A stretch of DNA of 64,000 nucleotides from Haloarcula sebkhae (GTDB lineage Archaea > Halobacteriota > Halobacteria > Halobacteriales > Haloarculaceae). Positions within the stretch are counted from its first letter, which is position 1. Every line of letters starts with the position of its first letter. Below are positions 25,774-34,332 of the stretch, in pieces. The position numbers and the translations under genes are program-made. The stretch lies in assembly GCF_014647415.1 (NCBI RefSeq), contig NZ_BMPD01000002.1, positions 586,324 through 650,323 of the forward strand, given 5' to 3'. Below the pieces are notes generated by a model. The model saw nothing but the letters and a program-made list of their open reading frames with translations, made no database searches and was not told the DNA's origin.

Positions 25774-25789
25774 TTTAGGATTGCCTAAA
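25774..25789. promoter_or_regulatory. perfect iron-box palindrome at the RGP-like gene
   Basis: TTTAGG-ATTG-CCTAAA, 17-32 bases before the start of the RGP-like gene. The upstream CTTTTAGG may also serve as TATA box, so protein bound here would compete with TBP. Confidence 0.8.
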
Positions 25790-25805
25790 GACGTAGGGTC
25801 AGTAC

Positions 25806-26969
25806 ATGACAGCCGACATCTGCGTGATGGTGCCGACGATACGAAACCACGAATGCATGCGGTCGTACTTCCAGAACGCCCGGGACCACGGGTTCAATCT
25901 GGACCGACTGTTCGTCGTGCTCATCACTGAGGACTTCTGTGACACCGGCGCGATGGAACAGATGCTCGACGAGGAGGGCGTCGACGGGACCGTCTACGAC
26001 GGGACCGACCGCGAGGCGTGGTTCGAGACCCACGGCGCGAGCGAGTATTCACACCTCATTCCTGAGGCGAGTCACGCTCAGACATCGTTTGGCCTCCTCT
26101 ACATGTGGGCCAACGATTACGAGTACGGCGTGTTCATCGACGACGACACGCTGCCACACGAGGACGCGGACTTCTTCGGGACGCATATGTCGAATCTGGC
26201 CTTCGAGGGCGAGGTCGAGACGGTCAGTTCCGACGAACAGTGGGTCAACGTCCTCTACCAGAACGAGGATGAACACGGCCTCTACCCGCGTGGCTACCCC
26301 TACGCCGCGATGGATGAGACGGTGTCAACTGAGCAGACCAAAGTCGACGACGTGGTCGCCTCGCAGGGTCTTTGGACGAACGTGCCCGACCTCGACGCCG
26401 TTCGTATCCTGATGGACGGCGACCTCCAGGGACAGGCCCAGACTCGTACTAGCGGAGCGGATTTCGGCGATGACTTCGTCGCCGCCGAGGGGCAGTACCT
26501 CACCGTCTGCTCGATGAACCTCGCGTTCCGCCGCGAAGTCATCCCGGCGTTCTACCAGCTTCCGATGGACGACAACGAGTGGGACGTCGGTCGCTTCGAC
26601 GACATCTGGTCGGGCGTGTTCCTCAAGCGGGCCTGTGACGTGCTGGGCAAACAGATCTACAACGGCGACCCACTGTGTGAACACAACAAAGCGCCCCGTT
26701 CGACGTTCTCGGACCTGACCAACGAAGTCCACGGGCTCGAACTCAACGAGCACGTCTGGGAAATCGTCGACGAGGCTGGCGCTGACGCCGATTCCTACGC
26801 CGAGGTGTTCGATGCAATCGCCACAGCGATGGCCGACGGCGATTTCAGCGACTGGGAAAACGGTGCCTTCCTTAACTACTGCGGGGAATTCATGCTCGAC
26901 TGGCTGGAATGTCTCGACGAACTGGACGCCGCCGCGGCGGAACAGGTCCCCGCAACCGCCGACGACTAG
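25806..26969 (+). CDS. reversibly glycosylated polypeptide / UDP-arabinopyranose mutase-like protein
   Basis: A 387-residue soluble protein often labelled alpha-1,4-glucan-protein synthase. Motifs of the RGP family (PF03214) are seen: the DDD of VFIDDDTLP at 112-114 (nucleotide-sugar binding), SQGLWTNVPDLDA at about 186-198, and GQYLTVCSMNLAFRREVIPAFY (about 228-250). In plants RGPs interconvert UDP-arabinopyranose and UDP-arabinofuranose and become self-glycosylated. Archaeal homologues are unexplained. It sits under a perfect iron box and 37 bases before an iron binding protein, so a role in iron-limited surface or glycan change is possible. Confidence 0.75.
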   Translation: MTADICVMVPTIRNHECMRSYFQNARDHGFNLDRLFVVLITEDFCDTGAMEQMLDEEGVDGTVYDGTDREAWFETHGASEYSHLIPEASHAQTSFGLLYMWANDYEYGVFIDDDTLPHEDADFFGTHMSNLAFEGEVETVSSDEQWVNVLYQNEDEHGLYPRGYPYAAMDETVSTEQTKVDDVVASQGLWTNVPDLDAVRILMDGDLQGQAQTRTSGADFGDDFVAAEGQYLTVCSMNLAFRREVIPAFYQLPMDDNEWDVGRFDDIWSGVFLKRACDVLGKQIYNGDPLCEHNKAPRSTFSDLTNEVHGLELNEHVWEIVDEAGADADSYAEVFDAIATAMADGDFSDWENGAFLNYCGEFMLDWLECLDELDAAAAEQVPATADD

Positions 26970-26983
26970 AAAGGCCTAAGTTG

Positions 26984-26999
26984 TTTAGGCAACCCTAAA
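26984..26999. promoter_or_regulatory. perfect iron-box palindrome at the Fe(III) binding protein
   Basis: TTTAGG-CAAC-CCTAAA, 8-23 bases before the start of the substrate-binding gene. A CCTAA half site also occurs at 26974-26978. Confidence 0.8.
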
Positions 27000-27006
27000 T
27001 CAAACA

Positions 27007-28191
27007 ATGAGTGATTCTAACGATATGACTGGACGCAACGCGACGCAGTCTCGACGGCGCTTCCTTGCGCTCGGCAGCGCGACTGCCGCGACAGCGCTTG
27101 CCGGTTGTTCCGGCATTCTCGGCGGGGGCGGTGACGGTGAGGCCGGCACCGGAACCGGGCAGATTTCTCTTTCGGACTTCCGCGGCTCTGGCCCACTGGT
27201 AGCACAGCGGGAGGCACCCGGAGGGACCTCTATCGAAGATCTGCCGGACCTCAGTGGCGAGCTGACGGTGTATCTCGGTGGCGGGGAGGGCGGACTGTAT
27301 CTCGACCTTATCGAATTGCTCGAACAACGCTACCCGGATTTCTCGGCGAGCCACAGGCGGCAACCCTCCAGTGACCTCGCAAACAGGATTATCGAGGAGA
27401 ACGAGGCCGACGCGAGTCCTGCCGACGTGTTCATGTCCATCGACGCCGGTTCGCTCGGTGCCGTGGCCAACGCCGGTGCGACAGCGAGCCTCCCCGATGA
27501 GGCCCTTTCGACGGTCCCCGAAGCCTATCAGGACAGTGAGGGGCGCTGGGTGGGCATCGCCGGACGCGCCCGGGCGATTCCGTACAACACGAACCAGATT
27601 TCCGACTCCGATATTCCGTCGTCGGTGCAGGAGTTCCCCGAGACGGCCGCCCTCGAAAACAACATGGGCTGGGCGCCAAGCTACGGTGCGTTCCAGTCGT
27701 TCGTCACCGCGATGCGGCTCATTCGCGGCGACGACGAGACGATGTCGTGGCTTCAGGCGATGCAGGACCACGGCATCACCACCTACGACGACGAGTTCCG
27801 CGTCTCCAATTCCTGTGCTGACGGGGAACTGGCCGCCGGCTTCGCTAACCACTACTACACGCTTCGGGTCCAGTCGGCCCGCGAAAACTCGCCTATCGGC
27901 CTCGCGTTCACTGAAGGCGACGCTGGCGCACTCGTCAACGTTTCGGGTCTGGAGATCATCAACGGAACCGACAACGCGGACCTGGCGTCGAACTTCGTCC
28001 GGCACGTCCTCTCAGCGGAGGCACAGGAGTTCTTCGCCACCCGGACGTTTGCGTATCCGATGATTCCGGGTGTCGCACCGGTCGGCGACCTGCCGCGCAT
28101 CGACGAACTGAACCCGCCGGAGATCAACCTGACCGAACTGGCCGACGTGGCCGGAACAGTTGACTTACTTCGAGACGCTGGCGTCCTCTAA
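27007..28191 (+). CDS. Fe(III) ABC transporter substrate-binding lipoprotein (FbpA/FutA type)
   Basis: A 394-residue lipoprotein. It has a Tat-type signal (QSRRRFLALGSATAATALAGC) ending with the lipid-anchored Cys at about 36, a Gly-rich linker, and a periplasmic-binding fold with ELTVYLGGGEGGLYLDLIELLEQRYPDF, GRARAIPYNTNQI and FVRHVLSAEAQEFFATRTFAYP. These are typical of iron(III)-binding class I proteins with Tyr ligands. It is followed 1 base later by the permease gene. A perfect iron box overlaps its promoter. Confidence 0.88.
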   Translation: MSDSNDMTGRNATQSRRRFLALGSATAATALAGCSGILGGGGDGEAGTGTGQISLSDFRGSGPLVAQREAPGGTSIEDLPDLSGELTVYLGGGEGGLYLDLIELLEQRYPDFSASHRRQPSSDLANRIIEENEADASPADVFMSIDAGSLGAVANAGATASLPDEALSTVPEAYQDSEGRWVGIAGRARAIPYNTNQISDSDIPSSVQEFPETAALENNMGWAPSYGAFQSFVTAMRLIRGDDETMSWLQAMQDHGITTYDDEFRVSNSCADGELAAGFANHYYTLRVQSARENSPIGLAFTEGDAGALVNVSGLEIINGTDNADLASNFVRHVLSAEAQEFFATRTFAYPMIPGVAPVGDLPRIDELNPPEINLTELADVAGTVDLLRDAGVL

Positions 28192-28192
28192 T

Positions 28193-29815
28193 ATGGGTAC
28201 AAAAGACCGCTACGAGCGGCTTCGAGAGCAAGCGACGACGTCGGAGCGAGACTCGTCTCCACACACACTGCTCGCAGTGGTCTCGCTGGCGATCTCGCTG
28301 TTGTTACTGGCACCGCTGGTGTGGATCTTTCTCCGGGCAGGCGAAATCAAGTTCGCGCGTGCGGTCGAATTGCTGACAAGCGACACGACTGTTTCGGTGA
28401 CGCTGAACACGCTGGTACTGGTGACCGGCGTCACTGTCGCATCGATTCTCATCGGCGTTCCGCTAGCGATTCTCACCGCCCAGACCGACCTGCCGTTCAA
28501 GCGGTTCTGGACGATCACGTCCGCGTTGCCGCTGGTCGTTCCGAGCTATATCGGGGCCTTTGCGTTCGTCTCGGCGTTTGGCCCCCGGGGCGTCCTCGCG
28601 GATCTGCTCTCGCCGCTCGGTATCGAGCAAATCCCGACGATATACGGCCTGCACGGCGCGATACTCGTCCTGACACTGTTTACCTACCCGTACGTGTTTT
28701 TGACGACGCGCGCGTCCCTGCTGTCGTTCGACGGGACCGTCGTCGAGGCCGCCCGGACGCTGAACCACACTCGCTGGGAGGCGTTCCGCCGCGTCACGTT
28801 GCCACAGATCGCACCGGGTATCGCCGCCGGCGCGCTGCTGGTAGCGCTGTACGCACTCTCTGACTTCGGAACACCGGCGATTATGCAGTACGACGTGTTC
28901 ACGCGGATGATCTACAACGAGTTCGGCGCGCGCCGGCTCGACTACGCCTCCGTGCTCTCGATGCTGCTGCTTGTGATGGCGCTTGGCATCCTCGCCGTCG
29001 AGTCCCGCCTCAGCGCCGGCCGGGACGGGGCCTACGTCAGCAGCGGCTCACGTCGGCCCGGGCTCATCAGGCTCGGCTACTGGAAGGCCCCGGCACTGCT
29101 GTTTTGCGGTGCTATCGCATCCCTGTGTCTGGTGCTGCCCATCGGTATCCTGCTCCAGTGGCTCCTCCGTTCCGGCACGGGCTACACCGGCGGCGGCTTC
29201 GCGTTCGAAGCATCCTACGCCTGGAACTCTGTTGGCCTCGCGGCCGCCGCGGCCGCCATCTGTGTCGTGGCGGCACTCCCCATCGCGTACCTCGCCGCGC
29301 GCGGCAGTTCGGGTCTCTCGTCGCTTCCCGAGCGGGCCACGTACGTCGGCTACGCCGTCCCCGGTGTCGTGCTCGGTTTGGCGCTGGTGTATCTGGGGCT
29401 CCGGTACGTCCCCTTCCTGTACCAGAGCGTCATCCTGCTGGTGTTCGCCTACGTGATTCGGTTCCTCCCGCAGGCCGTTGGGACGACCGAATCCTCGATT
29501 CTCCAGGTCGACCCACAGTACATCGAGGCGGCGCGGTCGCTGGGCTATCACCCGCTCTCGGCGTTCCGGAAAGTCGTCTTGCCGCTCGTCGCCCCGGGTA
29601 TCGCCGCCGGGGCCGCGCTGGTGTTCTTGACGACCATGAAGGAATTGCCGGCAACGCTGATGTTACGCCCGACGGGCTTCGAAACCTTCGTCACGTACAT
29701 CTGGCTCGTCCAGGGTGCCGGCTACTACGGACAGGCGGCGGTCCCAGCCCTCGTACTCGTTGGCCTTTCCGGACTCTCCATGCTGGTCATTCTTCGACGG
29801 GAGGACACAAGCTAA
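28193..29815 (+). CDS. Fe(III) ABC transporter permease (FbpB type)
   Basis: A 540-residue double-domain permease with about 12 membrane helices. Each half carries an EAA loop: EAARTLNHTRWEAFRRVTLPQIAPGI and EAARSLGYHPLSAFRKVVLPLVAPGI (located near residues 186 and 447). Such fused permeases are typical of FbpB/ThiP transporters. I chose the ATG at 28193, one base after the binding-protein stop; a start at 28160 would overlap that gene with no reason. Its TAA stop overlaps the ATG of the ATPase. Confidence 0.9.
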   Translation: MGTKDRYERLREQATTSERDSSPHTLLAVVSLAISLLLLAPLVWIFLRAGEIKFARAVELLTSDTTVSVTLNTLVLVTGVTVASILIGVPLAILTAQTDLPFKRFWTITSALPLVVPSYIGAFAFVSAFGPRGVLADLLSPLGIEQIPTIYGLHGAILVLTLFTYPYVFLTTRASLLSFDGTVVEAARTLNHTRWEAFRRVTLPQIAPGIAAGALLVALYALSDFGTPAIMQYDVFTRMIYNEFGARRLDYASVLSMLLLVMALGILAVESRLSAGRDGAYVSSGSRRPGLIRLGYWKAPALLFCGAIASLCLVLPIGILLQWLLRSGTGYTGGGFAFEASYAWNSVGLAAAAAAICVVAALPIAYLAARGSSGLSSLPERATYVGYAVPGVVLGLALVYLGLRYVPFLYQSVILLVFAYVIRFLPQAVGTTESSILQVDPQYIEAARSLGYHPLSAFRKVVLPLVAPGIAAGAALVFLTTMKELPATLMLRPTGFETFVTYIWLVQGAGYYGQAAVPALVLVGLSGLSMLVILRREDTS

Positions 29816-30945
29816 TGTCTCGACAAACACGCACACAGCAAACATCGGACTTCGACGACGTGGACGCAGCGGTAGCGAACCCGAACCGGACCGTCCTCGA
29901 ACTGGATGATGTTTCCAAGGACTACGGTCACGAAGTCGCCGTCGAGAACCTCTCGCTCGACGTGAAAGACGGCGAGCTGCTGACGCTGCTCGGCCCCTCG
30001 GGGTGTGGGAAAACGACGACGCTCCGGATGATTGCCGGGCTGGAGCGTCCCTCTGACGGGCAGATCTCGATCGCCGACGAGGTCATCGCCGACGGCTCCT
30101 CGTTCCGAAAGCCGGAGGAACGAAACGTCGGCATCGTCTTTCAGGACTACGCCCTGTTCCCGCATCTCACCGTCGCCGAGAATATCGCTTTCGGTCTGAC
30201 CGAGATGGAAGAAGTCGCCGTCGCGGAACGGGTCGACGAACTGCTCGAACTAGTCGACCTCTCGACCCATCACGACAAGATGCCCAGCCAGCTTTCGGGC
30301 GGCCAACAACAGCGCGTCGCGCTCGCCCGTTCGCTAGCTCCGGAGCCGGACGTCCTCCTGCTGGACGAGCCGTTCTCGAATCTGGACGTGCGCCTGCGCG
30401 TCGAGATGCGCGAGGAGGTCCGCAAAATCCTCAAGCGGGCCGGCGTCACCGCCATCTCCGTGACCCACGACCAGGAGGAGGCGCTGTCGATAAGCGACCG
30501 CGTCGCCATCATGAACGACGGAACCATTGCCCAGGTCGGCGACCCGGCTGAAGTGTTTGAAAACCCCGAGAGCCGCTTCGTCGCGAGCTTCCTCGGGCAG
30601 GCGAGCTTCCTCTCTGCCCGGGTGACCAACGACGTCATCGAGACCGGCCTCGGCTCGTTCGATGTCGAGTTACTGAACGGGCCGGTCGAAGCGTACAACG
30701 GGGCGATGGTCGACGTACTCGTCCGGCCCGACGACCTGCAGGCGATGCCGACAAACGAGTCCAAAGCCGACGGCTACGTCGTCCACCGTCAGTACAACGG
30801 CCCCTCGTTCGTCTATCGGGTCGAACTCCATAGCGGCGATGTCGTCCACTGTATGCACAACCACGTCGAGACGTTCGAACCGGGCCAGCCCGTCGAGGTT
30901 GACCTGGTCGCCGACCACGACCTGGCCTGGTATCCGACGGAATGA
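29815..30945 (+). CDS. Fe(III) ABC transporter ATPase (FbpC type)
   Basis: A 376-residue ATP-binding subunit. Walker A GPSGCGKTTT, Q-loop FQDYALFPH, signature LSGGQQQR, Walker B VLLLDEPF and the switch His in VTHD are present; the C-terminal part (about 270-376) is the TOBE-like regulatory domain. The ATG overlaps the permease stop (TAATG), while its own TGA overlaps the ATG of the next gene, so four genes are translationally coupled in a row. Confidence 0.93.
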   Translation: MSRQTRTQQTSDFDDVDAAVANPNRTVLELDDVSKDYGHEVAVENLSLDVKDGELLTLLGPSGCGKTTTLRMIAGLERPSDGQISIADEVIADGSSFRKPEERNVGIVFQDYALFPHLTVAENIAFGLTEMEEVAVAERVDELLELVDLSTHHDKMPSQLSGGQQQRVALARSLAPEPDVLLLDEPFSNLDVRLRVEMREEVRKILKRAGVTAISVTHDQEEALSISDRVAIMNDGTIAQVGDPAEVFENPESRFVASFLGQASFLSARVTNDVIETGLGSFDVELLNGPVEAYNGAMVDVLVRPDDLQAMPTNESKADGYVVHRQYNGPSFVYRVELHSGDVVHCMHNHVETFEPGQPVEVDLVADHDLAWYPTE

Positions 30946-32948
30946 CGCGACTGCGCCGGCCGGGGGTACAGGCGGGGCTGGTGGCACTGCTCGGCGGACT
31001 CGTCGTCTTCACGCTCGCCCACGTCGTTTTTCCCCATCACACAACCAACCACGACGAAGGTGTCTATCTCCAGCAGGCCGCGATGTTGCTGGAGGGACAA
31101 CTGTTCATGTACCCGCCAGTCGAGGCGGCGTTCCGGCCGTGGTTCTTCGTGGCCGACGGCGGGCGGCTGTATCCGAAGTACGCGCCGGTTCCGGCGGCGA
31201 TGTTCGCCGCCGGGAAACTGCTCGGCGGGTACCGCGTCGCCCTCGGCCTGATCGGGACCGGCGTCCTAGCGCTAACCTACCACACCGTGCGCGAGGCGTT
31301 CGACGCCCGAACGGGTGTGATAGCGACGCTCCTCATGTTTGGGTCGCCGCTCTTTCTCATCGACGCCTCGGTGTTTCTCTCGTACATGCCGACGACGCTC
31401 TGGAACCTCGGCTTCGCCGCGGCGTATCTCCACGCCGACCGGACCGGGAGCCGAAAGACGGCGGCCTGTGCCGGGCTCTCGATCGGCGTCGCGTTCTTCG
31501 CGCGGCCCTACACCGCCGTGCTGTTCGCGACGCCGTTCATCCTCCACGCGCTGTGGTCGCTCCGGACGCGCGACCCGGCGCGATTCAAGCGTCTGTCGCT
31601 GACTGCCGTCGGCGGGCTCACCGGTGTCGCCGCGACGCTTGTCTACAACCGCGTCGTCACCGGCTCCGCCCTGTTGTTCCCGTATGAGGTGTTCGCCCCG
31701 CAGGACGGGCCGGGTTTTGGCTACCGTGAGATTCTGGGCTACTCTCGGGAGTTCACGCCAGCGATGTCGCTGGACGCGAACGCCGAACTCCTCTGGAAAC
31801 TCGTCACCCAGTGGGTCGTTGCCGGGCCGCTGGGGACGCTCGCTGCAGCCGTCGGACTCGGGGCCATCGTGCGCCGTGGGATAGATGGCCGACAGGCGGC
31901 GCTGGCCGGCGTACTGCTGACGGTCCCGCTCGGCAACGGCTACTTCTGGGGCACGGTGAATATGCTCGGCGACCTTTCAGACCCGACCGACGGGCTGGTC
32001 ACGTTTCTGGGGCCGTTCTACCACGTCGATATGCTCGTTCCGCTAACTGCTTTCGGTGCTGTCGGCGTCGTTACTGCCGCCCAACGGACGCAGCGGCTGG
32101 TCACCGAACAGGTCAGCGCGGACCGGGTCCGCCCGGTCCTGCTCGCGGTGGCGCTCTGTAGTGCGGCGCTGGGCGGCGGCGCGGCCGTCACGACGGCGGC
32201 CGGGCCGGTTTCGGACAACTACGAGGTGACCCAGCAGTTCGAACAGGCCTACGAGCCGTTTGAGGAGCGGGACCTCGACAACAGCCTCGTCTTGCTCCCA
32301 ACGCCGTACGGTGACTGGCTCAATCATCCGTTCCAGTCAGTCCGCAACGACCCGGGCTTCGACGGCGACACCGTCTATGCGATGCAACACCGCCAGTTTG
32401 ACGTGATAGACGCCTACCCAGACCGGACCTACTACCGCTACGTGTTCCGCGGCGAGTGGGTCCCGTATCTGGGGCTGCCCGTCGAGCCGCGACTCCAGCC
32501 GGTGTCTGTGGCGGCGGGCGAGACGGTCCGGACGGACGTATCGGCGTCAGTTCCGGAGCAGGCCGCGCTGGTCTCGATACGGCTCACAAGCGAGGGTGAG
32601 AACGACTACGCGACGGTTACCGGGGCTGACAGGCTCGATTTGCAGCTTTCGACTGACCGGAATCAGACGCGGCTTACCGGCGATGGCATCGACGAGCAGG
32701 TCGGCGTGTCGACACCGGAAGACGGGTCGGTCACGCTCATCATGTTCGTCGACTACGGTACCGGTGCAGGGTTCGAATACCGGGCGGAGCTGCCGGTCGA
32801 CCGGACGGACGGCGGCGTCCGGACGCTGACGCCGCGACTCGAAGTCTGTAAGGATCAACGTCGCTGTGGCGGCGAAGCGGCGTACGTTCCGGGCACGCAT
32901 CGCGACGGAATCAGCATGAACGCGACCACGACGGCCGTAACCACGTGA
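30942..32948 (+). CDS. GT-C glycosyltransferase-like membrane protein (GT39/ArnT type)
   Basis: A 668-residue protein with an N-terminal membrane domain (about nine helices to residue 420) and an extracellular C-terminal domain. NHDEGVYLQQAAMLLEGQ (36-53) carries an acidic Asp38-Glu39 pair in the first outside loop, which is the expected catalytic place of dolichyl-phosphate-sugar-dependent GT-C enzymes. Glycosyl transfer to an outside acceptor is inferred; donor and acceptor are unknown. Its start overlaps the stop of the iron ATPase by 4 bases, an unusual link between iron uptake and glycan assembly. Confidence 0.72.
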   Translation: MTRLRRPGVQAGLVALLGGLVVFTLAHVVFPHHTTNHDEGVYLQQAAMLLEGQLFMYPPVEAAFRPWFFVADGGRLYPKYAPVPAAMFAAGKLLGGYRVALGLIGTGVLALTYHTVREAFDARTGVIATLLMFGSPLFLIDASVFLSYMPTTLWNLGFAAAYLHADRTGSRKTAACAGLSIGVAFFARPYTAVLFATPFILHALWSLRTRDPARFKRLSLTAVGGLTGVAATLVYNRVVTGSALLFPYEVFAPQDGPGFGYREILGYSREFTPAMSLDANAELLWKLVTQWVVAGPLGTLAAAVGLGAIVRRGIDGRQAALAGVLLTVPLGNGYFWGTVNMLGDLSDPTDGLVTFLGPFYHVDMLVPLTAFGAVGVVTAAQRTQRLVTEQVSADRVRPVLLAVALCSAALGGGAAVTTAAGPVSDNYEVTQQFEQAYEPFEERDLDNSLVLLPTPYGDWLNHPFQSVRNDPGFDGDTVYAMQHRQFDVIDAYPDRTYYRYVFRGEWVPYLGLPVEPRLQPVSVAAGETVRTDVSASVPEQAALVSIRLTSEGENDYATVTGADRLDLQLSTDRNQTRLTGDGIDEQVGVSTPEDGSVTLIMFVDYGTGAGFEYRAELPVDRTDGGVRTLTPRLEVCKDQRRCGGEAAYVPGTHRDGISMNATTTAVTT

Positions 32949-32957
32949 GACTCACCG

Positions 32958-33539
32958 ATGACTGACTACGAACTTACCAGACGCGACGCACTGAAAGCAC
33001 TTGGCGCGGCAGGTGTCACTGTCACCGGCGGCGCGGCGGCGCTCGCCTGGGATGAGTCGGGAGATGACGATACTGCCGAGACAGAGGCCGACGCTGCCAG
33101 TTCCGAATCGGAGTTCGGCGAGCACGAGCGGGAAACGTACCGGGCCGTCGCCGCTATCGTCTATCCGAGCGAGGTAGCGGGCATAGAGGAGTTTGTCGAC
33201 AGCTACGTCGCCGGACGCGTCGAGGCGGACTCCGAGCGAGCAGCGGACATGGCAGCGGCCGTCGCAGATCTGGACGCGTACACACGAGAATGGGAAAACA
33301 GCAACTTCGTGGCGGTAGACGCTGCGACCCAAGAAGAAACGCTCCGGGGAATGGGCGTCAAGGTCGCCGATCCGAACCCGCATGGCGACCCAAGGCACCG
33401 CGTGCGCTACTATCTCGTCAACGACCTCCTGTTCGCGCTGTACAGTTCGCCGACCGGCGGCGAGCTTGTCGGTATCGAGAACCCGCAGGGCTACCCCGGC
33501 GGCACGAGTAGCTACCAGCAACCACCGAGCGACCGGTGA
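32958..33539 (+). CDS. gluconate 2-dehydrogenase subunit 3-like Tat protein
   Basis: A 193-residue exported protein. Tat signal LTRRDALKALGAAGVTVTGGAAA is followed by an acidic linker and the subunit-3 domain (about 65-190) with ETYRAVAAIVYPSEVAGIEEFVDSYV, LDAYTREWENSNF and YYLVNDLLFALYSSPTGG. Subunit 3 normally accompanies a GMC-type dehydrogenase and cytochrome, but neither is here. Gap from the GT-C gene is 9 bases. It could be an exported electron-transfer partner or chaperone; its role is unknown. Confidence 0.75.
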   Translation: MTDYELTRRDALKALGAAGVTVTGGAAALAWDESGDDDTAETEADAASSESEFGEHERETYRAVAAIVYPSEVAGIEEFVDSYVAGRVEADSERAADMAAAVADLDAYTREWENSNFVAVDAATQEETLRGMGVKVADPNPHGDPRHRVRYYLVNDLLFALYSSPTGGELVGIENPQGYPGGTSSYQQPPSDR

Positions 33540-33569
33540 GCCGGCTCCCGTCGCCGATTTCTTGCTGGG

Positions 33570-34283
33570 TTACCGGAACCGCTCTTCAAGCGCAACCCGA
33601 ACGATGGATTTGGCGATGGCGGCCCCGCCGGAGAACGGGTCGAGTTTCGTCTCGCCTTTCCGCTCGTCGTACTCGATTGGGCGCTCACGCACGTCGTAGC
33701 CGCGCATCAGCGGCCGCATGAGCAGTTCCGCAGAGAGCCCGGTGTTCTCGGTCCAGACGATCTTCTGGAGTATCTCGCGGCGGTAGGCGCGCATTCCGGT
33801 GGTCGTGTCGTGGACGCGCTTGCCCATGAGCACACTCGCGAGGAGGGCGAACAGCTCGTTCCCAAGTTTGTTCATCGCCGGCATCTGTTCGGCCCCGTAG
33901 TACAACCGGTCACCGCTGACGACGTCGGCCCCGTCGTTAATCTCCGCCAGAAAATCGGGCAGGCGTTCCATCGGATACGTGTCGTCACAGTCTGTCGTGA
34001 CGACGACCGGGCGATCCGGTGTCAACACGGCTTCGCGGACCGCCACGCCGTACCCCTGTGGTTCCTGTTCGACGACTATCGCACCGTGGTCGTGGGCGAT
34101 CTCCGGTGTCCGGTCGCTGGACCCGTCGACACAGACGACTTCTGCGCGGCCGTCGGTCACTGTCTCGATATCGTCGAGAACGGTGCCGATCGCTTCTTCC
34201 TCGTTGTACGTCCCCATGACGACCGCGAGATCGTCGAACGTGTAGCCGCCCGGGTCTTCGGTCCGCGTGCCCTGAATAGCCAT
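33570..34283 (-). CDS. dolichyl-phosphate hexosyltransferase-like GT2
   Basis: A 237-residue family 2 glycosyltransferase with VVMGTYNEEEAIGTVLDDI, the VVCVDGSSDRTPEIA nucleotide-binding region, TTDCDDTYP (DxD-like) and the conserved TTTGMRAYRREIL. It lacks long membrane segments, so it resembles archaeal cytoplasmic dolichyl-phosphate sugar synthases of the AglD/AglJ type that load the lipid for N-glycosylation. It runs against the iron cluster, ending 30 bases after the subunit 3 gene. A palindrome with one mismatch lies 34-49 bases before its start. Confidence 0.85.
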   Translation of the reverse strand: MAIQGTRTEDPGGYTFDDLAVVMGTYNEEEAIGTVLDDIETVTDGRAEVVCVDGSSDRTPEIAHDHGAIVVEQEPQGYGVAVREAVLTPDRPVVVTTDCDDTYPMERLPDFLAEINDGADVVSGDRLYYGAEQMPAMNKLGNELFALLASVLMGKRVHDTTTGMRAYRREILQKIVWTENTGLSAELLMRPLMRGYDVRERPIEYDERKGETKLDPFSGGAAIAKSIVRVALEERFR

Positions 34284-34316
34284 TGCTCGTCCGTCAGAAC
34301 CCACGGTTCTTGAATG

Positions 34317-34332
34317 TTTAGGTTTGCCAAAA
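34317..34332. promoter_or_regulatory. iron-box palindrome before the GT2
   Basis: TTTAGG-TTTG-CCAAAA, one mismatch, 34-49 bases upstream of the minus-strand GT2 start. It fills most of the 49-base gap between the GT2 and the upstream regulator gene, whose stop codon begins at the next base. Confidence 0.65.
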
